64,000 bases of DNA from Falsiroseomonas tokyonensis (GTDB taxonomy: Bacteria; Pseudomonadota; Alphaproteobacteria; Acetobacterales; Acetobacteraceae). This document shows positions 28,001-37,465 of the stretch, piece after piece (within the stretch, counting starts at the first letter, position 1; each line of letters begins with the position of its first letter). Both the position numbers and the translations under genes were made by a program. The notes beneath the pieces were generated by a model. That model was not told where the DNA came from. It worked only from the letters and a program-made list of their open reading frames with translations, and made no database searches. Location of the stretch: NCBI RefSeq assembly GCF_019024325.1, contig NZ_JAFNJS010000009.1, positions 140,839-204,838 on the forward strand. Direction: 5' to 3'.

Positions 28001-28523
28001 GGCCGAGGCCGGCGCCGCGGCGGAGCGCTATGCCCGCCTGCACCTGGCCCGCAGCCTGCTGCAAGCCGGCATCGAGCGCATCCGCCAGGAACGCCAGGGC
28101 CCGCTGCTGCGCCGGGCCAGCGCCCATTTCGCCCTGCTGACCGAGGGCCGCTACGCCCGCCTCGCCACCGATGAGGACGAGGCGGGCCGCACCCTGCTGC
28201 GCGCGCTGCGCGACAGCGGCGCCGAATGCCCGGTGGAGGCGCTGAGCGAGGGCACGCGGGACCAGCTGTTCCTGGCGCTGCGCGTGGCCGCGGTGGAGGC
28301 GCAGGCGGAGGCGTCGGAGCCGCTGCCTTTCGTTGCGGACGACCTGCTGGCCACCTTCGACGATGCCCGCGCCAGCGCCGCGCTGGCGCTGCTGGCGCGG
28401 CTCGGCGCCACCACCCAGACCATTCTTTTCACGCACCATGCGCATCTGGCGGAGCTCGCCGCGCGGCAGGGCGCGGTGGTGCGGCAGATGCCGCACTTCC
28501 AAGCCGTGACCTCACCGTCGTAG
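25047..28523 (+). CDS. SMC-like AAA ATPase, YhaN/SbcC type
   Basis: 1158 residues. The N-terminal P-loop is GPNEAGKST (about 32-40). A very long Ala/Glu/Arg-rich coiled coil fills the middle (about 180-1020). The C-terminal half-site has the signature LSEGTRDQLFLALR and Walker B FVADDLLATFDD. This is the layout of YhaN/SbcC-type proteins that work with a metallophosphoesterase on DNA breaks. It is shorter in coil than Rad50/SbcC of some species. The start MRLLRLDLLRYG is conserved. Confidence 0.92.
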   Translation: MRLLRLDLLRYGHLTDTRLDFPEDAPLVVVLGPNEAGKSTTLSAIGDALFGFPTRSPYAFLHETSALRLGFEVLGRDGSRATFLRRKGNKNTLLDAAENPLPDTALLRLLGGASRALFETTYGLNGATLREGALSLLASGGEAGESLLAGMGLPHLRRALDRLDAEARALHGDGRGRRALAIAAEAWAEQRRAAEEAAIRPREWLETKARYDALCTAIEQATARGDALAAEAARLNRARRILPLLASLDALRQEAAAVADAPSLPEDAAATLRQLLEDQRLAAEDERRERAEAEALQAAAAALPQDPEVLAQQDAIDLLAARRAGALEAARDLPGVQRKVEAYRAEVEEAAALFGSAATPEEVREALPRAADRQAAQALIRRRTELATALASAEEALAEARRQLAAAEARLAACPAPPATAPLRRAIDAARGEGQLDRELAVAQRAQAEAERQLAIPLAALPLFTGCAEALAALPLPLPAATDAAARRLAETAASAEAARQAEGTLSAEIAALEEAVQALARGETVPTPAVIAAERTRRDAAWATLRTHLAAGTAPDPALPDQFEALRDQADRLADARADDAGRVNDYAARTARLALLRDRQPRMREEAAAAEAAVAAAQSDWLALWQPAGLVPQDPAAMAEWRRSRAEVLRLADQATMARTVREALAGRLAAACAALQALMPGTEASVPPGLAPLLDRAQDALEAAETAQQRHRDLARRAAEAGEQVEAARHAQSRAAAALSDFAPQWQDATQALRLPPDASAEAVERALGAWTRVAEAAKAWRGDAARVADMQQAIDSFAEEAAQLAQRLGLPPGGEPAPALVAQLARRLDAAREAAKDFGRLAEQQRDRRQKLAMASARRTEAERRIAALREAAGAADLPALETAIRRSALRTELQAALARAEAALRAQGDGHAEATLRAEAEGTDPDEAAGRLQGIEAEQAALREDLTRLGAERQQAEASLAAMQRGRDAAAHAQAARHHLAEAGAAAERYARLHLARSLLQAGIERIRQERQGPLLRRASAHFALLTEGRYARLATDEDEAGRTLLRALRDSGAECPVEALSEGTRDQLFLALRVAAVEAQAEASEPLPFVADDLLATFDDARASAALALLARLGATTQTILFTHHAHLAELAARQGAVVRQMPHFQAVTSPS

Positions 28524-28549
28524 GCTCGGCCGAACGGAGGAATACGACC

Positions 28550-30085
28550 ATGGACGCCACCACGCTGCCGCCGGTGCTCCGCCTGGCCCCTGATGACGGC
28601 GTGCTGATCGCGCGCATCGCCCTGCCCCCTGGCACCACCGTCGCGCCCGGCGTGACGGTGGGGGAAAAGCGCATCCCGCCCGGCCACAAGGTGGCGATCC
28701 GCCCGCATGCGGCGGGCGAGGAGATCCGCCGCTACGGCCAGATCATCGGCTTCGCCACCGCCCCCATCGCGCCCGGCGACTGGGTGCATACCCACAACTG
28801 CGCCATGGGCGATTTCGCGAAGGACTATGCCTATAGCCGGGAGGTGAAGACCACCGCACGGGCGAATACGCCGGCAAGCTTCATGGGCTATCGCCGCCCG
28901 GATGGCCGCGCCGCCACGCGCAACTATATCGGCATCATCACCAGCGTGAACTGTTCCGCCCATGTCGCGGACCTCATCGCCGATGCCTTCAAGCGCAATC
29001 CCTTCGCCGGCACCGACCCGCTGGCCGACTACCCCAATGTGGATGGCGTGGTGGCGCTGACGCACAAGACCGGCTGCGGCATGACGGAAGGCGAGCCGCT
29101 GCGGCTGCTGCGCCGGACGCTGGCCGGCTATGCGCGGCATCCGAATTTCTCCCACGTCATTGCCATCGGCCTGGGCTGCGAGGTGAACCAGCTGGGCGGG
29201 ATGCTGGAGGAGCAGCGCCTGGCCGGAAGGCTGCGCAGCATGGACATCCAGGAGATGGGCGGCACGCGGAAGACCGTGGAAGCCGGCATCGCCTTCGTGA
29301 AGGGCGTGCTGGCGGAGGCCAATGCGCTGCAGCGCGAACCGGTGCCGGCCAGCGAGCTGGTGGTGGCGCTGCAATGCGGCGGATCGGACGGCTATTCCGG
29401 CATCACCGCCAACCCCGCCTTGGGCGCGGCCAGCGACCTTGTGGTGCGCCACGGCGGCACCGTGATCCTCTCCGAGACGCCCGAGACCTATGGCGCCGAG
29501 CACCTGCTGACCCGCCGCGCCGTCTCCCGCGAGGTTGGGGAAAAACTGGTCGACCTGATGCGCTGGTGGGAGGACTACACGGCCAAGGAGGGCGCGGAGA
29601 TGAACGCCAACCCCTCCCCCGGCAACAAGGCCGGCGGGCTGACCACGATCCTGGAGAAATCCCTCGGCGCCATGGCCAAGGCGGGCACCACCAACCTGGT
29701 GGAGGTGTATCGCTATGCGGAGCCCGTCACGGCCAAGGGCTTCGTCTTCATGGACACGCCCGGCTACGACCCGGTGGCCGCGACGGGGCAGGTCGCCGGC
29801 GGCGCCAACCTGGTCTGCTTCACCACCGGACGCGGCAGCGTCTTCGGCGCCAAGCCCGCGCCTTCCATCAAGTTGGCCACCAACAGCGCCATGTATGAGC
29901 GCATGTCGGAGGACATGGACGTGAACTGCGGCACCATCCTGACCGGCGAGGAAACCATTGAGCAGGCCGGCCAGCGCATCTTCGAGCTGATGCTGCGGGT
30001 GGCCAGCGGCGAGCGGACGAAAAGCGAGAGCTATGATTTCGGCGGCGCCGAATTCGCCCCCTGGGTGATCGGCGCGACGATGTGA
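28550..30085 (+). CDS. Altronate/galactarate dehydratase family protein (UxaA/GarD)
   Basis: 511 residues with an N-terminal SAF domain (about 10-95) and the UxaA/GarD catalytic region containing TRNYIGIITSVNC, HKTGCGM, GLGCEVNQ, QCGGSDGYSGITANP and NPSPGNKAGGLTT. The family removes water from sugar acids such as altronate or galactarate. ATG at 28550 has GGAGGAA upstream. The next gene, an AraC-type regulator, starts at the stop codon. Confidence 0.92.
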   Translation: MDATTLPPVLRLAPDDGVLIARIALPPGTTVAPGVTVGEKRIPPGHKVAIRPHAAGEEIRRYGQIIGFATAPIAPGDWVHTHNCAMGDFAKDYAYSREVKTTARANTPASFMGYRRPDGRAATRNYIGIITSVNCSAHVADLIADAFKRNPFAGTDPLADYPNVDGVVALTHKTGCGMTEGEPLRLLRRTLAGYARHPNFSHVIAIGLGCEVNQLGGMLEEQRLAGRLRSMDIQEMGGTRKTVEAGIAFVKGVLAEANALQREPVPASELVVALQCGGSDGYSGITANPALGAASDLVVRHGGTVILSETPETYGAEHLLTRRAVSREVGEKLVDLMRWWEDYTAKEGAEMNANPSPGNKAGGLTTILEKSLGAMAKAGTTNLVEVYRYAEPVTAKGFVFMDTPGYDPVAATGQVAGGANLVCFTTGRGSVFGAKPAPSIKLATNSAMYERMSEDMDVNCGTILTGEETIEQAGQRIFELMLRVASGERTKSESYDFGGAEFAPWVIGATM

Positions 30086-30900
30086 TGTTCGCCTTCCACC
30101 CGCGCAGCCCGCACCCGGCGCTGCGCGGGCTGGTGCGCGGCCTGTGGCACTACGAGGAAAGCCGCGAAGCGCCGCAGCGCCGGCGCGAAATGCCCTGTGC
30201 GGAGGCGGTGCTGCTGATCAACCTGGGCCCGCCCATCGGCGTCGCCTGGCCCGATCCCGCCACCAAGACGCGCTTCGACACCGCCGCGGGCTTCCTGGCC
30301 CGGCCGCATCCGGCGCCGGCGCGCAGCTTCATGGGCGGCCGGCAGCGCGGGGTGCAGGTGATGCTGACGCCGCTGGGCGCGGAGCGGCTGCTGCGCTGCC
30401 CGATCTCCGGCGTGCCGGCGCAGTTCCTGGACCTTCGCGAGACGCTGGGCCTCGGCGGCCCGGGGCTCGCCGCGCAGTTGGCGGAAACGACGGACCCCGA
30501 CGCCTGCCTGGACCTGCTGGAGGCCGCGCTGCTGCGCCGGCTGGCAGGCGATCCGCCGGCCGATGCGGTGGCGGAGGCCTGGCGACGGATCGAGGCGAGC
30601 GCCGGGCGCATCGGCATCGGCGCGCTGGCGCGCGATCTCGGCCTGTCGCGCCAGACCCTGGTGCGGCGCTTCCATGACCGTACCGGGCTGACCCCGAAAC
30701 TCGCCGCCCGGCTGCAGCGCTTCGGCGCCGTCATCGCCCGACTGCCGGAGGTGCCGGAGGCCGGCTGGGCCGGGCTGGCGGCGGAGGCCGGCTTTGCCGA
30801 CCAGTCGCATCTGATCCGGGAGGTCCGCGCCTTCACCGGCCTGGCCCCCGCCGCGCTGCTGCGCCGGCGCCTGACCGACGGGCTGGGCTTCGGCGCGTAG
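30085..30900 (+). CDS. AraC-family transcriptional regulator
   Basis: 271 residues with an N-terminal sensing domain (FHPRSPHPALRGLVRGLWHYE, typical of the DUF6597-type group) and C-terminal tandem helix-turn-helix (LARDLGLSRQTLVRRF and AAEAGFADQSHLIREV, followed by FTGLAP). The ATG at 30085 shares its A with the dehydratase stop (TGATG), so the two are translationally coupled. It may regulate sugar-acid use, inferred only from linkage. Confidence 0.9.
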   Translation: MFAFHPRSPHPALRGLVRGLWHYEESREAPQRRREMPCAEAVLLINLGPPIGVAWPDPATKTRFDTAAGFLARPHPAPARSFMGGRQRGVQVMLTPLGAERLLRCPISGVPAQFLDLRETLGLGGPGLAAQLAETTDPDACLDLLEAALLRRLAGDPPADAVAEAWRRIEASAGRIGIGALARDLGLSRQTLVRRFHDRTGLTPKLAARLQRFGAVIARLPEVPEAGWAGLAAEAGFADQSHLIREVRAFTGLAPAALLRRRLTDGLGFGA

Positions 30901-30904
30901 CGCC

Positions 30905-31555
30905 TCAGACCGCCTCGCGTCGAAGCGCGCCATGGAGAAAGACATCCACCGCCGCGCGCGCCAGCGTCGCCACCTCCGCCGCATCCGGCTCACCCCGCAC
31001 GCCGAGCAGCAGCTTGAAGTGCGTGGCGCCCAGCGCCATGCCGAAGAGCATGCGCGCGGCGGCCTCCTCATCCTGCAGGCGGATGTTGCCGCGCGCCACT
31101 TCCGCCGCGATGCGCCGCTGCAGCGATCCGGCGCCCTTGTTGAACAGCACGCGATGCGTCGCCTCCGCCAGTTCCGGCGAGCGATTCACCTCGGAGATGA
31201 CCAGGCGGAAGATGCCGGTCTGCCGCAGCGCGAAGAGATGCGCGGCCGCCGCCTGCAGCATGCCGCGCAGCGCGCGCCCGAGGTCCGGATCCGCCTCCAG
31301 CTCGGACGCCACATGCAGCGGCGCGAGGGCCGCGGCGACCGTCGCCTCGAACAGCGCCGCCTTGGAGGGGAAGTACTGGTAGAGCGTGCGCTTCGACATG
31401 CCGGCGGCGCGCGCCACATCATCCATGCTGGCGGCGGCATAGCCATCCCGCATGAAGACCTCCGCCGCCGCCTCCGTCAGCAGGTGGCGCCGCGCCGTTT
31501 CCGGCATCGGCGCGCGGCCCGGCTTGCGCCGCGCCGGCGCGTCCACCTCGATCAT
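30905..31555 (-). CDS. TetR/AcrR-family repressor of the RND operon
   Basis: 216 residues. The N-terminal HTH reads [34 protein letters not shown] (only part is needed: [11 protein letters not shown]). The C-terminal ligand domain is AefR-like. It is the last gene of the efflux operon, with its ATG overlapping the pump stop (ATGA). A matching operator-like inverted repeat is present at the operon promoter (35921-35966), so autoregulated repression is likely. Confidence 0.9.
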   Translation of the reverse strand: MIEVDAPARRKPGRAPMPETARRHLLTEAAAEVFMRDGYAAASMDDVARAAGMSKRTLYQYFPSKAALFEATVAAALAPLHVASELEADPDLGRALRGMLQAAAAHLFALRQTGIFRLVISEVNRSPELAEATHRVLFNKGAGSLQRRIAAEVARGNIRLQDEEAAARMLFGMALGATHFKLLLGVRGEPDAAEVATLARAAVDVFLHGALRREAV

Positions 31556-34500
31556 GGCGCGGCCGCCTGCGGCTGTGCCCCCGCAGCGGCGTCAGCCTGG
31601 CCTGGCGGCGGCACCGGGCGGGTGCGGAACAGCCGCAGGATCAGCAGGAAAAAGATCGGCACGAAGGCCAGCGCCAGCAGCGTGCCGGCGATGACGCCGC
31701 CGATCACCCCGGTGCCGATCGCATTCTGCGCGCCGGACCCCGCGCCGCTCGCGATCGCCAGCGGCACGACGCCGAGGGTGAAGGCGAGCGAGGTCATGAT
31801 GATGGGCCGCAGGCGCTGGCGCGCCGCCTCCGCCGTCGCCTCCACCAGCGACAGCCCTCGGTTGAAGCCTTCCCGCGCGAATTCGACGATCAGGATGGCG
31901 TTCTTGGCCGACAGGCCGATGGTGGTCAGCAGGCCGACCTGGAAATAGACGTCGTTCGACATGCCGCGCAGCAGCGTGGCCACCACCGCGCCGAGCACGC
32001 CGAGCGGCACCACCAGCATCACTGCCGTGGGGATCGACCAGCTTTCATACAGCGCCGCCAGGCACAGGAAGACGACGATCAGCGAGATGGCATAGAGCGC
32101 CGGCGCCTGGCCGGAGGCATTGCGTTCCTCAAAGGACACGCCGCTCCAGGAATAGCCGAAGCCGGGCGGCAGCTGCGCCGCCAGCCGCTCCATCTCCGCC
32201 ATCGCCTCGCCGCTCGTGCGCCCGGGCGCGGGCGTGCCCTGGATCTCGCGCGAGGCGATGCCGTTGAAGCGTTCCAGCCGCGGCGAGCCATAGCCCCATT
32301 CGGTGCGGCCGAAGGCGGAGAACGGCACCATCTGGCCACTGGCATTGCGCACGAACCAGCGGTCCAGGTCGCCAGGCAGCATGCGCGAGGCCGCCTCGCC
32401 CTGCATGTAGACGCGCTTGATGCGACCCCGGTCGAGGAAGTCGTTCACATAGGTGGCGCCCCAGGCGGTGGAGAGCGTGGTGTTGATGTCGGAGACGGAC
32501 AGGCCCAGCGCGCTGGCCCTTTCCCAATCCACCAGCAGGCGGAACTGCGCCTCATCGTCCTGGCCATTGGGCCGCACGGCCGTCAGCACCGGGCTTTGCG
32601 CGGTCAGGCCCAGCAGCTGGTTGCGCGCCTGCATCAGCGCCGCATGGCCGGCGCCGCCGCGATCCTGCAGCTGGAAGGTGAAGCCGGTGGCATTGCCGAG
32701 TTCCGTGATGGCGGGCGGCGCGAAGGCGATGACGATCGCATCCTGGTAGGTCGCGAAGTGGCGCATGATGCGCCCGGTCAGCGCCCGGGCGCTGCCATTC
32801 GGGCCCGTCCGCTCATCCCAGGGCCGCAGGCTGATGAAGCCGAGGCCGGTATTCTGGCCACGCCCGCTGAAGCTGAAGCCGTTGATGCCGAAGTTGGAGG
32901 CGACGACATCCTTCTCCTCCTCCATCAGGTAGCGGTTCAGCGCGTCCAGCGCGCGCTGGGTGCGTTCGCTGGTGGCGCCGGGGGGGGCGATGATCTGCAC
33001 GAAGGCGGTGCCCTGGTCCTCATCCGGCAGGAAGCCGCCGGGCAGGCGCAGGAAGGCGAAGCCGAGGCCGGCGAGCAGCGCGGCATAGATCGCCATCATC
33101 CGCCAGGGCCGGCGCAGGCTGCCGCGCACGCCGCGTTCATAGCCCGCCGTGGTACGGTCCACCGCGCGGTTGAACAGGCCGAAGACGCCCCGCTGGCCCT
33201 GGCCGGGCTTGTGCGGCTTCAGCAGCGTGGCGCAGAGCACGGGGGTGAAGAAGATCGCCACCATCACCGACAGCGCCATGGCGGTGGCGATGGTGATGGA
33301 GAACTGCCGGTAGATCACGCCGGTGGACCCGCCGAAGAAGGCCATCGGCAGGAAGACCGCCGAAAGCACCAGCGCGATGCCGATCAGCGCGCCGGTGATC
33401 TGGTCCATCGACTTGCGCGTGGCTTCCAGCGGGGAAAGGTGCTCCTCCGCCATCACGCGCTCGACATTCTCGACCACCACGATGGCGTCGTCGACCAGCA
33501 GGCCGATGGCCAGCACCAGGCCGAACATGGTCAGCGTATTGATGGAATAGCCCGCCGCCGCCAGCACGCCGAAAGTGCCGAGCAGCACGACGGGAATGGC
33601 CAGCGTCGGGATCAGCGTCGCGCGCCAGTTCTGCAGGAAGACGAACATGACGAGGAAGACGAGCACCACCGCCTCGACCAGCGTATGCGCCACGCTGGTG
33701 ATGGACAGGCGCACGAAGGGGGTGGTGTCGTAGGGGTAGACCACTTCGAGCCCGGCCGGGAAGGTGCCGCGCAGCCCGTCGATGGTGGCGCGCACGGCGG
33801 CCGCGGTCTCCAGCGCATTGGCGCCGCTGGCCAGCCGCACGCCGATGCCGGCGGCGGGGCTGCCGTTGAAGCGCGCGGAATTGCTGTAGCTTTCCGCGCC
33901 GATCTCGATGCGCGCCACGTCGCGCAGCCGCACCTGCGATCCATCGGTCTGCACGCGCAGCAGGATGGCGCCGAAATCCTCCGGCCGCTGCAGATAGGAG
34001 GGGCCTATGATGGTGGCATTCAGCTGCTGGCCCGGCACCGCCGGCAGCGCGCCGATCTCGCCGGCGGAAACCTGCACGTTTTGCGCCTGGATGGCGGTGC
34101 GCACATCGCCCGGCGTCAGCCCGTAGTTCAGCAGCTTCGCCGGATCCAGCCAGATGCGCATGGCGAATTGCGAGCCGAAGACCTGGTAGTCGCCGACGCC
34201 CGGCGTGCGGCTCAGCGGGTCCTGGATGGTGCTGACCAGGAAGTCCGAGATATCGGGGCTGGCCAGCCGCCCGTCGCGGGAGACGAAGCCCACCACCATC
34301 AGGAAGTTGCTGGTGGACTTGGCGACGCGGATGCCCTGCTGCTGCACGGTCTGCGGCAGGCGCGGCGTGGCAAGCTGGACCTTGTTCTGCACCTGCACCT
34401 GGGCCGTGTCCGGATTGGTGCCCTGGGCGAAGGTCAGTTGGATGGTGGCGGAGCCGTCCTTGGTGGTCTGGGAGGAGAAGTAGATCAGCCCGTCGATGCC

Positions 34501-34710
34501 GCTCAGCTGCTGCTCGATGATCTGTACCACCGTGTTCTGCACCGTCTCGGCCGAGGCGCCGGGATAGCTGACGGTGATGGAGATGGCGGGCGGGGCGATG
34601 GCCGGATATTGCGCGACGGGCAGGCTGCGCAGCGCGAGCAGCCCCGCCAGCATGATGCCGATGGCGATGACCCAGGCGAAGACCGGGCGGTCGATGAAGA
34701 AGCGTGCCAT
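31552..34710 (-). CDS. RND efflux pump, HAE1 type (AcrB/MexB-like)
   Basis: 1052 residues, the normal length. [17 protein letters not shown] at the N-terminus, [16 protein letters not shown] in TM4 with the paired proton-relay Asp, and late [14 protein letters not shown] with the relay Lys are conserved. It forms a trimeric inner-membrane proton/drug antiporter with the adaptor encoded upstream. No outer-membrane channel gene is nearby, so a shared TolC-like protein is expected. Confidence 0.95.
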   Translation of the reverse strand: MARFFIDRPVFAWVIAIGIMLAGLLALRSLPVAQYPAIAPPAISITVSYPGASAETVQNTVVQIIEQQLSGIDGLIYFSSQTTKDGSATIQLTFAQGTNPDTAQVQVQNKVQLATPRLPQTVQQQGIRVAKSTSNFLMVVGFVSRDGRLASPDISDFLVSTIQDPLSRTPGVGDYQVFGSQFAMRIWLDPAKLLNYGLTPGDVRTAIQAQNVQVSAGEIGALPAVPGQQLNATIIGPSYLQRPEDFGAILLRVQTDGSQVRLRDVARIEIGAESYSNSARFNGSPAAGIGVRLASGANALETAAAVRATIDGLRGTFPAGLEVVYPYDTTPFVRLSITSVAHTLVEAVVLVFLVMFVFLQNWRATLIPTLAIPVVLLGTFGVLAAAGYSINTLTMFGLVLAIGLLVDDAIVVVENVERVMAEEHLSPLEATRKSMDQITGALIGIALVLSAVFLPMAFFGGSTGVIYRQFSITIATAMALSVMVAIFFTPVLCATLLKPHKPGQGQRGVFGLFNRAVDRTTAGYERGVRGSLRRPWRMMAIYAALLAGLGFAFLRLPGGFLPDEDQGTAFVQIIAPPGATSERTQRALDALNRYLMEEEKDVVASNFGINGFSFSGRGQNTGLGFISLRPWDERTGPNGSARALTGRIMRHFATYQDAIVIAFAPPAITELGNATGFTFQLQDRGGAGHAALMQARNQLLGLTAQSPVLTAVRPNGQDDEAQFRLLVDWERASALGLSVSDINTTLSTAWGATYVNDFLDRGRIKRVYMQGEAASRMLPGDLDRWFVRNASGQMVPFSAFGRTEWGYGSPRLERFNGIASREIQGTPAPGRTSGEAMAEMERLAAQLPPGFGYSWSGVSFEERNASGQAPALYAISLIVVFLCLAALYESWSIPTAVMLVVPLGVLGAVVATLLRGMSNDVYFQVGLLTTIGLSAKNAILIVEFAREGFNRGLSLVEATAEAARQRLRPIIMTSLAFTLGVVPLAIASGAGSGAQNAIGTGVIGGVIAGTLLALAFVPIFFLLILRLFRTRPVPPPGQADAAAGAQPQAAAP

Positions 34711-34720
34711 GGGCGGGACC

Positions 34721-35911
34721 TTAGCTGGCCGGCCGCGCGGCGGGGGCGGGTGCGGCGGCGCGTTCGGTGGCGTTCACGCGTGCGCCGGCGCGGATGCGCT
34801 GCACCCCCTCCACCACCACGCGATCGCCGGGCGCCAGGCCATCGGTCACCAGCCAATCAGTGCCGATGGCGCGGTTGGTCTGCAGCAGGCGCTGCTCCAC
34901 CACGCCCTCGGCATTCACCACCAGGGCCATCGGCTCGCCCCGCGGGGTGCGGGAGACGCCCTGCTGCGGCACCAGCAGCGCGCGGTCCGTGACGCCTTCC
35001 TCGACCCGAGCGCGCACGAACATGCCGGGCAGCAGCAGCTGGTCCGGATTGGGGAAGACGGCGCGCAGCGTGACGGAGCCGGTGCCCTGGTCGACGATCA
35101 CCTCGGCAACGCGGATTTCGCCGGCATGCGGATATTCCGTGCCATCCTCCAGGATCAACCGCGCCACGGCGCGATCCGCGGAGGGACGGCGCAACGCGCC
35201 GCTGGCGATGTCCCGGCGCTGTTGCAGCAGCAGCGCGCTGGGCTGCGTCACGTCGACATAGATCGGATCGAGCTGCGTCACGGTGACCAGCGCCGTGGTC
35301 TGGTTGGCGGTGACCAGCGCGCCGGGGGTGACGCTGGAGCGGCCGCTGCGCCCGGCGATGGGCGAGGTGACGCGGGTATAGCTGAGGTCGATGCGCGCGC
35401 TGTCCAGCGCGGCCCGATAGGACAGCACATCCGCCTGCGCTTCCCGCAGCGTTTGCTCCGCCGTGTCCAGGCTCTGCTGGCTGACCGCCTGGGAGCGGAC
35501 GAGGGCGCGGTAGCGGCCCGCGGTGGCAAGCGCGCCGCGCACCGTGGCCTCGGCCCGGGCCAGCGCGGCCTCGGCGCGGGTCACCGCGGCCTCGTAGCTG
35601 GCGGGGTCGATCTGGAACAGTGGCTGGCCGGCGGTGACCACCTGGCCCTCGGTGAACAGACGTTCCCGCACCACGCCGCCGACCTGGGGGCGGATTTCCG
35701 CCACCTGGAAGGCGGTGGTGCGGCCGGGCAGCAGCGTTGTCACCGGCAGTTCCTGGCGCTGCAGGGTGACCACGGTGACCGGGGTGGGCGGCGGCGCGGC
35801 GGCCTGGGCGGCGGCCGGGCGCACCGGCTGCTCTTCGCAGGCCGCCAGAAGGGCAAGCAGCGCCAGGGCCGGCAGGCGAAGGGCCAGACGCGCGCCATGC
35901 TGTGGGGACAT
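34721..35911 (-). CDS. RND efflux periplasmic adaptor lipoprotein
   Basis: 396 residues. Lipoprotein signal with lipobox LLAAC (Cys25), then barrel-sandwich and alpha-hairpin domains ([43 protein letters not shown]). It links the inner-membrane pump with an outer-membrane channel. It is the first gene of the operon, with the pump start ten bases after its stop. The promoter and operator region is 35912-35976. Confidence 0.94.
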   Translation of the reverse strand: MSPQHGARLALRLPALALLALLAACEEQPVRPAAAQAAAPPPTPVTVVTLQRQELPVTTLLPGRTTAFQVAEIRPQVGGVVRERLFTEGQVVTAGQPLFQIDPASYEAAVTRAEAALARAEATVRGALATAGRYRALVRSQAVSQQSLDTAEQTLREAQADVLSYRAALDSARIDLSYTRVTSPIAGRSGRSSVTPGALVTANQTTALVTVTQLDPIYVDVTQPSALLLQQRRDIASGALRRPSADRAVARLILEDGTEYPHAGEIRVAEVIVDQGTGSVTLRAVFPNPDQLLLPGMFVRARVEEGVTDRALLVPQQGVSRTPRGEPMALVVNAEGVVEQRLLQTNRAIGTDWLVTDGLAPGDRVVVEGVQRIRAGARVNATERAAAPAPAARPAS

Positions 35912-35920
35912 GGGACCTCT

Positions 35921-35976
35921 ATGGAAACTGGTGCGTTTTCGGGTTGCGATACGCGCCGGTTTCCATCGGAAGTCAA
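35921..35976 (-). promoter_or_regulatory. Promoter and likely TetR operator of the RND operon
   Basis: An imperfect inverted repeat has arms ATGGAAACTGGTGCG (35921-35935) and CGCGCCGGTTTCCAT (35952-35966), matching at 13 of 15 pairs around 16 bp. On the minus strand a -35-like TTGACT lies at 35976-35971 and a -10-like TATCGC at 35951-35946, so one arm fills the promoter spacer and the other lies downstream. This is the geometry of a repressor site for the co-encoded TetR protein. Confidence 0.6.
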
Positions 35977-36019
35977 GCAGCGGGTTGTAACCGCCGGTAT
36001 CCGCCGCCGGGCGCGGCTC

Positions 36020-37465
36020 TCAGCGGTCCAGCTTCGGCAGGCGGAGCGCGAGTTCCCGCTTCAGCACCTTGCCGGCGCTGTTGCGCGGCAGGTCCGCCAC
36101 CACGAAGACCTGGCGCGGCCATTTCGGGCGGGGCAGTGCCCCGCGCGCGAAGGCGAGCAGCGCCTCCGGCTCCGCCGGCGCGGAGAGACGCAGGAAGGCT
36201 GCGATCTCCTCGCCGAATTCGGGCGAGGGCCAAGCGAGCACCGCAGCTTCCGCCACCGCCGGATGGGCGGTCAGCGCGGCTTCGATATCCGCGGGGTGGA
36301 TGTTGATGCCGGCGCGGATGATCATGTCCTTCTGCCGACCGCGCAGCGTGACGAAGCCCTGCTCATCAAGCGAGGCGAGATCGCCTGGATAGAACCAGCC
36401 ATCCCGGAAAGCTTCGGCGGAGGCTTCAGGGTCGCGGTGGTAGCCGGTGGCGCAGGCGGGGCCGCGGTAGCGCAGCAGGCCGATCTCGCCGGGCGGCAGC
36501 GGGCGGTCGGCGTCGTCCACCACCTCCACCTCCACGGCGAAGACGGGGCGGCCCACGGTCTCGCCATGCGTTGCCAGGTCCTCCGGCGTCAGCAGGGAGA
36601 CACCGCCGCCCTCGGTGCTGGCGTAGTATTCGAAGAAGCGCGGGCAGAGCCGGTCGCGGATCGCCAGGCGTTCCTCGGGCGACAGCGGCGCGCCGGAGGA
36701 GAAGAGCAGGTTCAGGTTTCGGAGCGGCGCCACGAGGTCATCGGTCAGCGCCAGCAGGCGGCGGAACTGGGTCGGCACCAGGAAGAGGCTGGTGGCCTCG
36801 TGCTGCGCGACGCAGGCCACCAGCTCCTCCGGCGTGCAGGGCGGCGGCTTCAGGATCAGCGCGCCGCCGGAGAAGAGCACCGACATGGCGAAGGTGCGGC
36901 CGCCACCGAAATACAGCGGCGTGGCGCAGACGAAGCGGTCGCGGCCGTTCAGGCCGAGATTGATCCAATGCGTGCGGAAGCGCGCGAGGAAATGGTGATG
37001 CGCGATCAGCGGCCCCTTCGGCCGGCCGGTGGTGCCGGAGGAGAGCGACAGCACGAAGGGTGCTTCCGCATCACTGGCGAAGTGTGCGCCGGTTGCATCA
37101 ACTTCCTGCGGCATGTCGCAGCGCAGGCCGGGCAGCGGCGGCGCGTCCGGCTCCTGCAACACGAGCGCGGCGCCAAAGTGGTCGGCGACGTTGCGCTGCT
37201 CCTCCGCCGTCCAGCGCACATCCATCGGCAGGATCGGCAGGCCGGCGCGCGCCACGGCGTAGAGCGCCACCACATGCTGCGCCGTGTCGCGCAGGCAGAT
37301 GCCGATAGGCTGGTCGCCCGGCAGGCCAAGGCCTTGGACCCAGGCCGCCATGCGCCGCACCCGTGCGGCGAATTCCGCATGGGTCAGAACCAGCGCGCCA
37401 TCGATCAGCGCGACATGGCCGGGCCGCGCCTTGGCGTGGATGTCCAGCGCATCGGCGAGGTTCAT
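36020..37465 (-). CDS. Acyl-CoA ligase (AMP-forming)
   Basis: 481 residues, ANL superfamily. AMP-binding P-loop LSLSSGTTGRPKGP, YYASTEGGG, GWFYPGDLASL hinge and C-terminal catalytic Lys in PRNSAGKVLKREL. It activates a carboxylic acid to its CoA thioester. It is the last gene of the eight-gene operon, with its ATG overlapping the amidohydrolase stop (ATGA). The acid substrate is unknown. The sequence is shorter than acetyl-CoA synthetases. Confidence 0.92.
   Translation of the reverse strand: MNLADALDIHAKARPGHVALIDGALVLTHAEFAARVRRMAAWVQGLGLPGDQPIGICLRDTAQHVVALYAVARAGLPILPMDVRWTAEEQRNVADHFGAALVLQEPDAPPLPGLRCDMPQEVDATGAHFASDAEAPFVLSLSSGTTGRPKGPLIAHHHFLARFRTHWINLGLNGRDRFVCATPLYFGGGRTFAMSVLFSGGALILKPPPCTPEELVACVAQHEATSLFLVPTQFRRLLALTDDLVAPLRNLNLLFSSGAPLSPEERLAIRDRLCPRFFEYYASTEGGGVSLLTPEDLATHGETVGRPVFAVEVEVVDDADRPLPPGEIGLLRYRGPACATGYHRDPEASAEAFRDGWFYPGDLASLDEQGFVTLRGRQKDMIIRAGINIHPADIEAALTAHPAVAEAAVLAWPSPEFGEEIAAFLRLSAPAEPEALLAFARGALPRPKWPRQVFVVADLPRNSAGKVLKRELALRLPKLDR

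Noticed and set aside
25485..28502. 1005-codon open frame antisense to the YhaN-type ATPase gene
   Set aside because: In GC-rich DNA the antisense of an Ala/Arg-rich gene stays open. It has no recognisable domains, and the plus-strand gene has full motifs.
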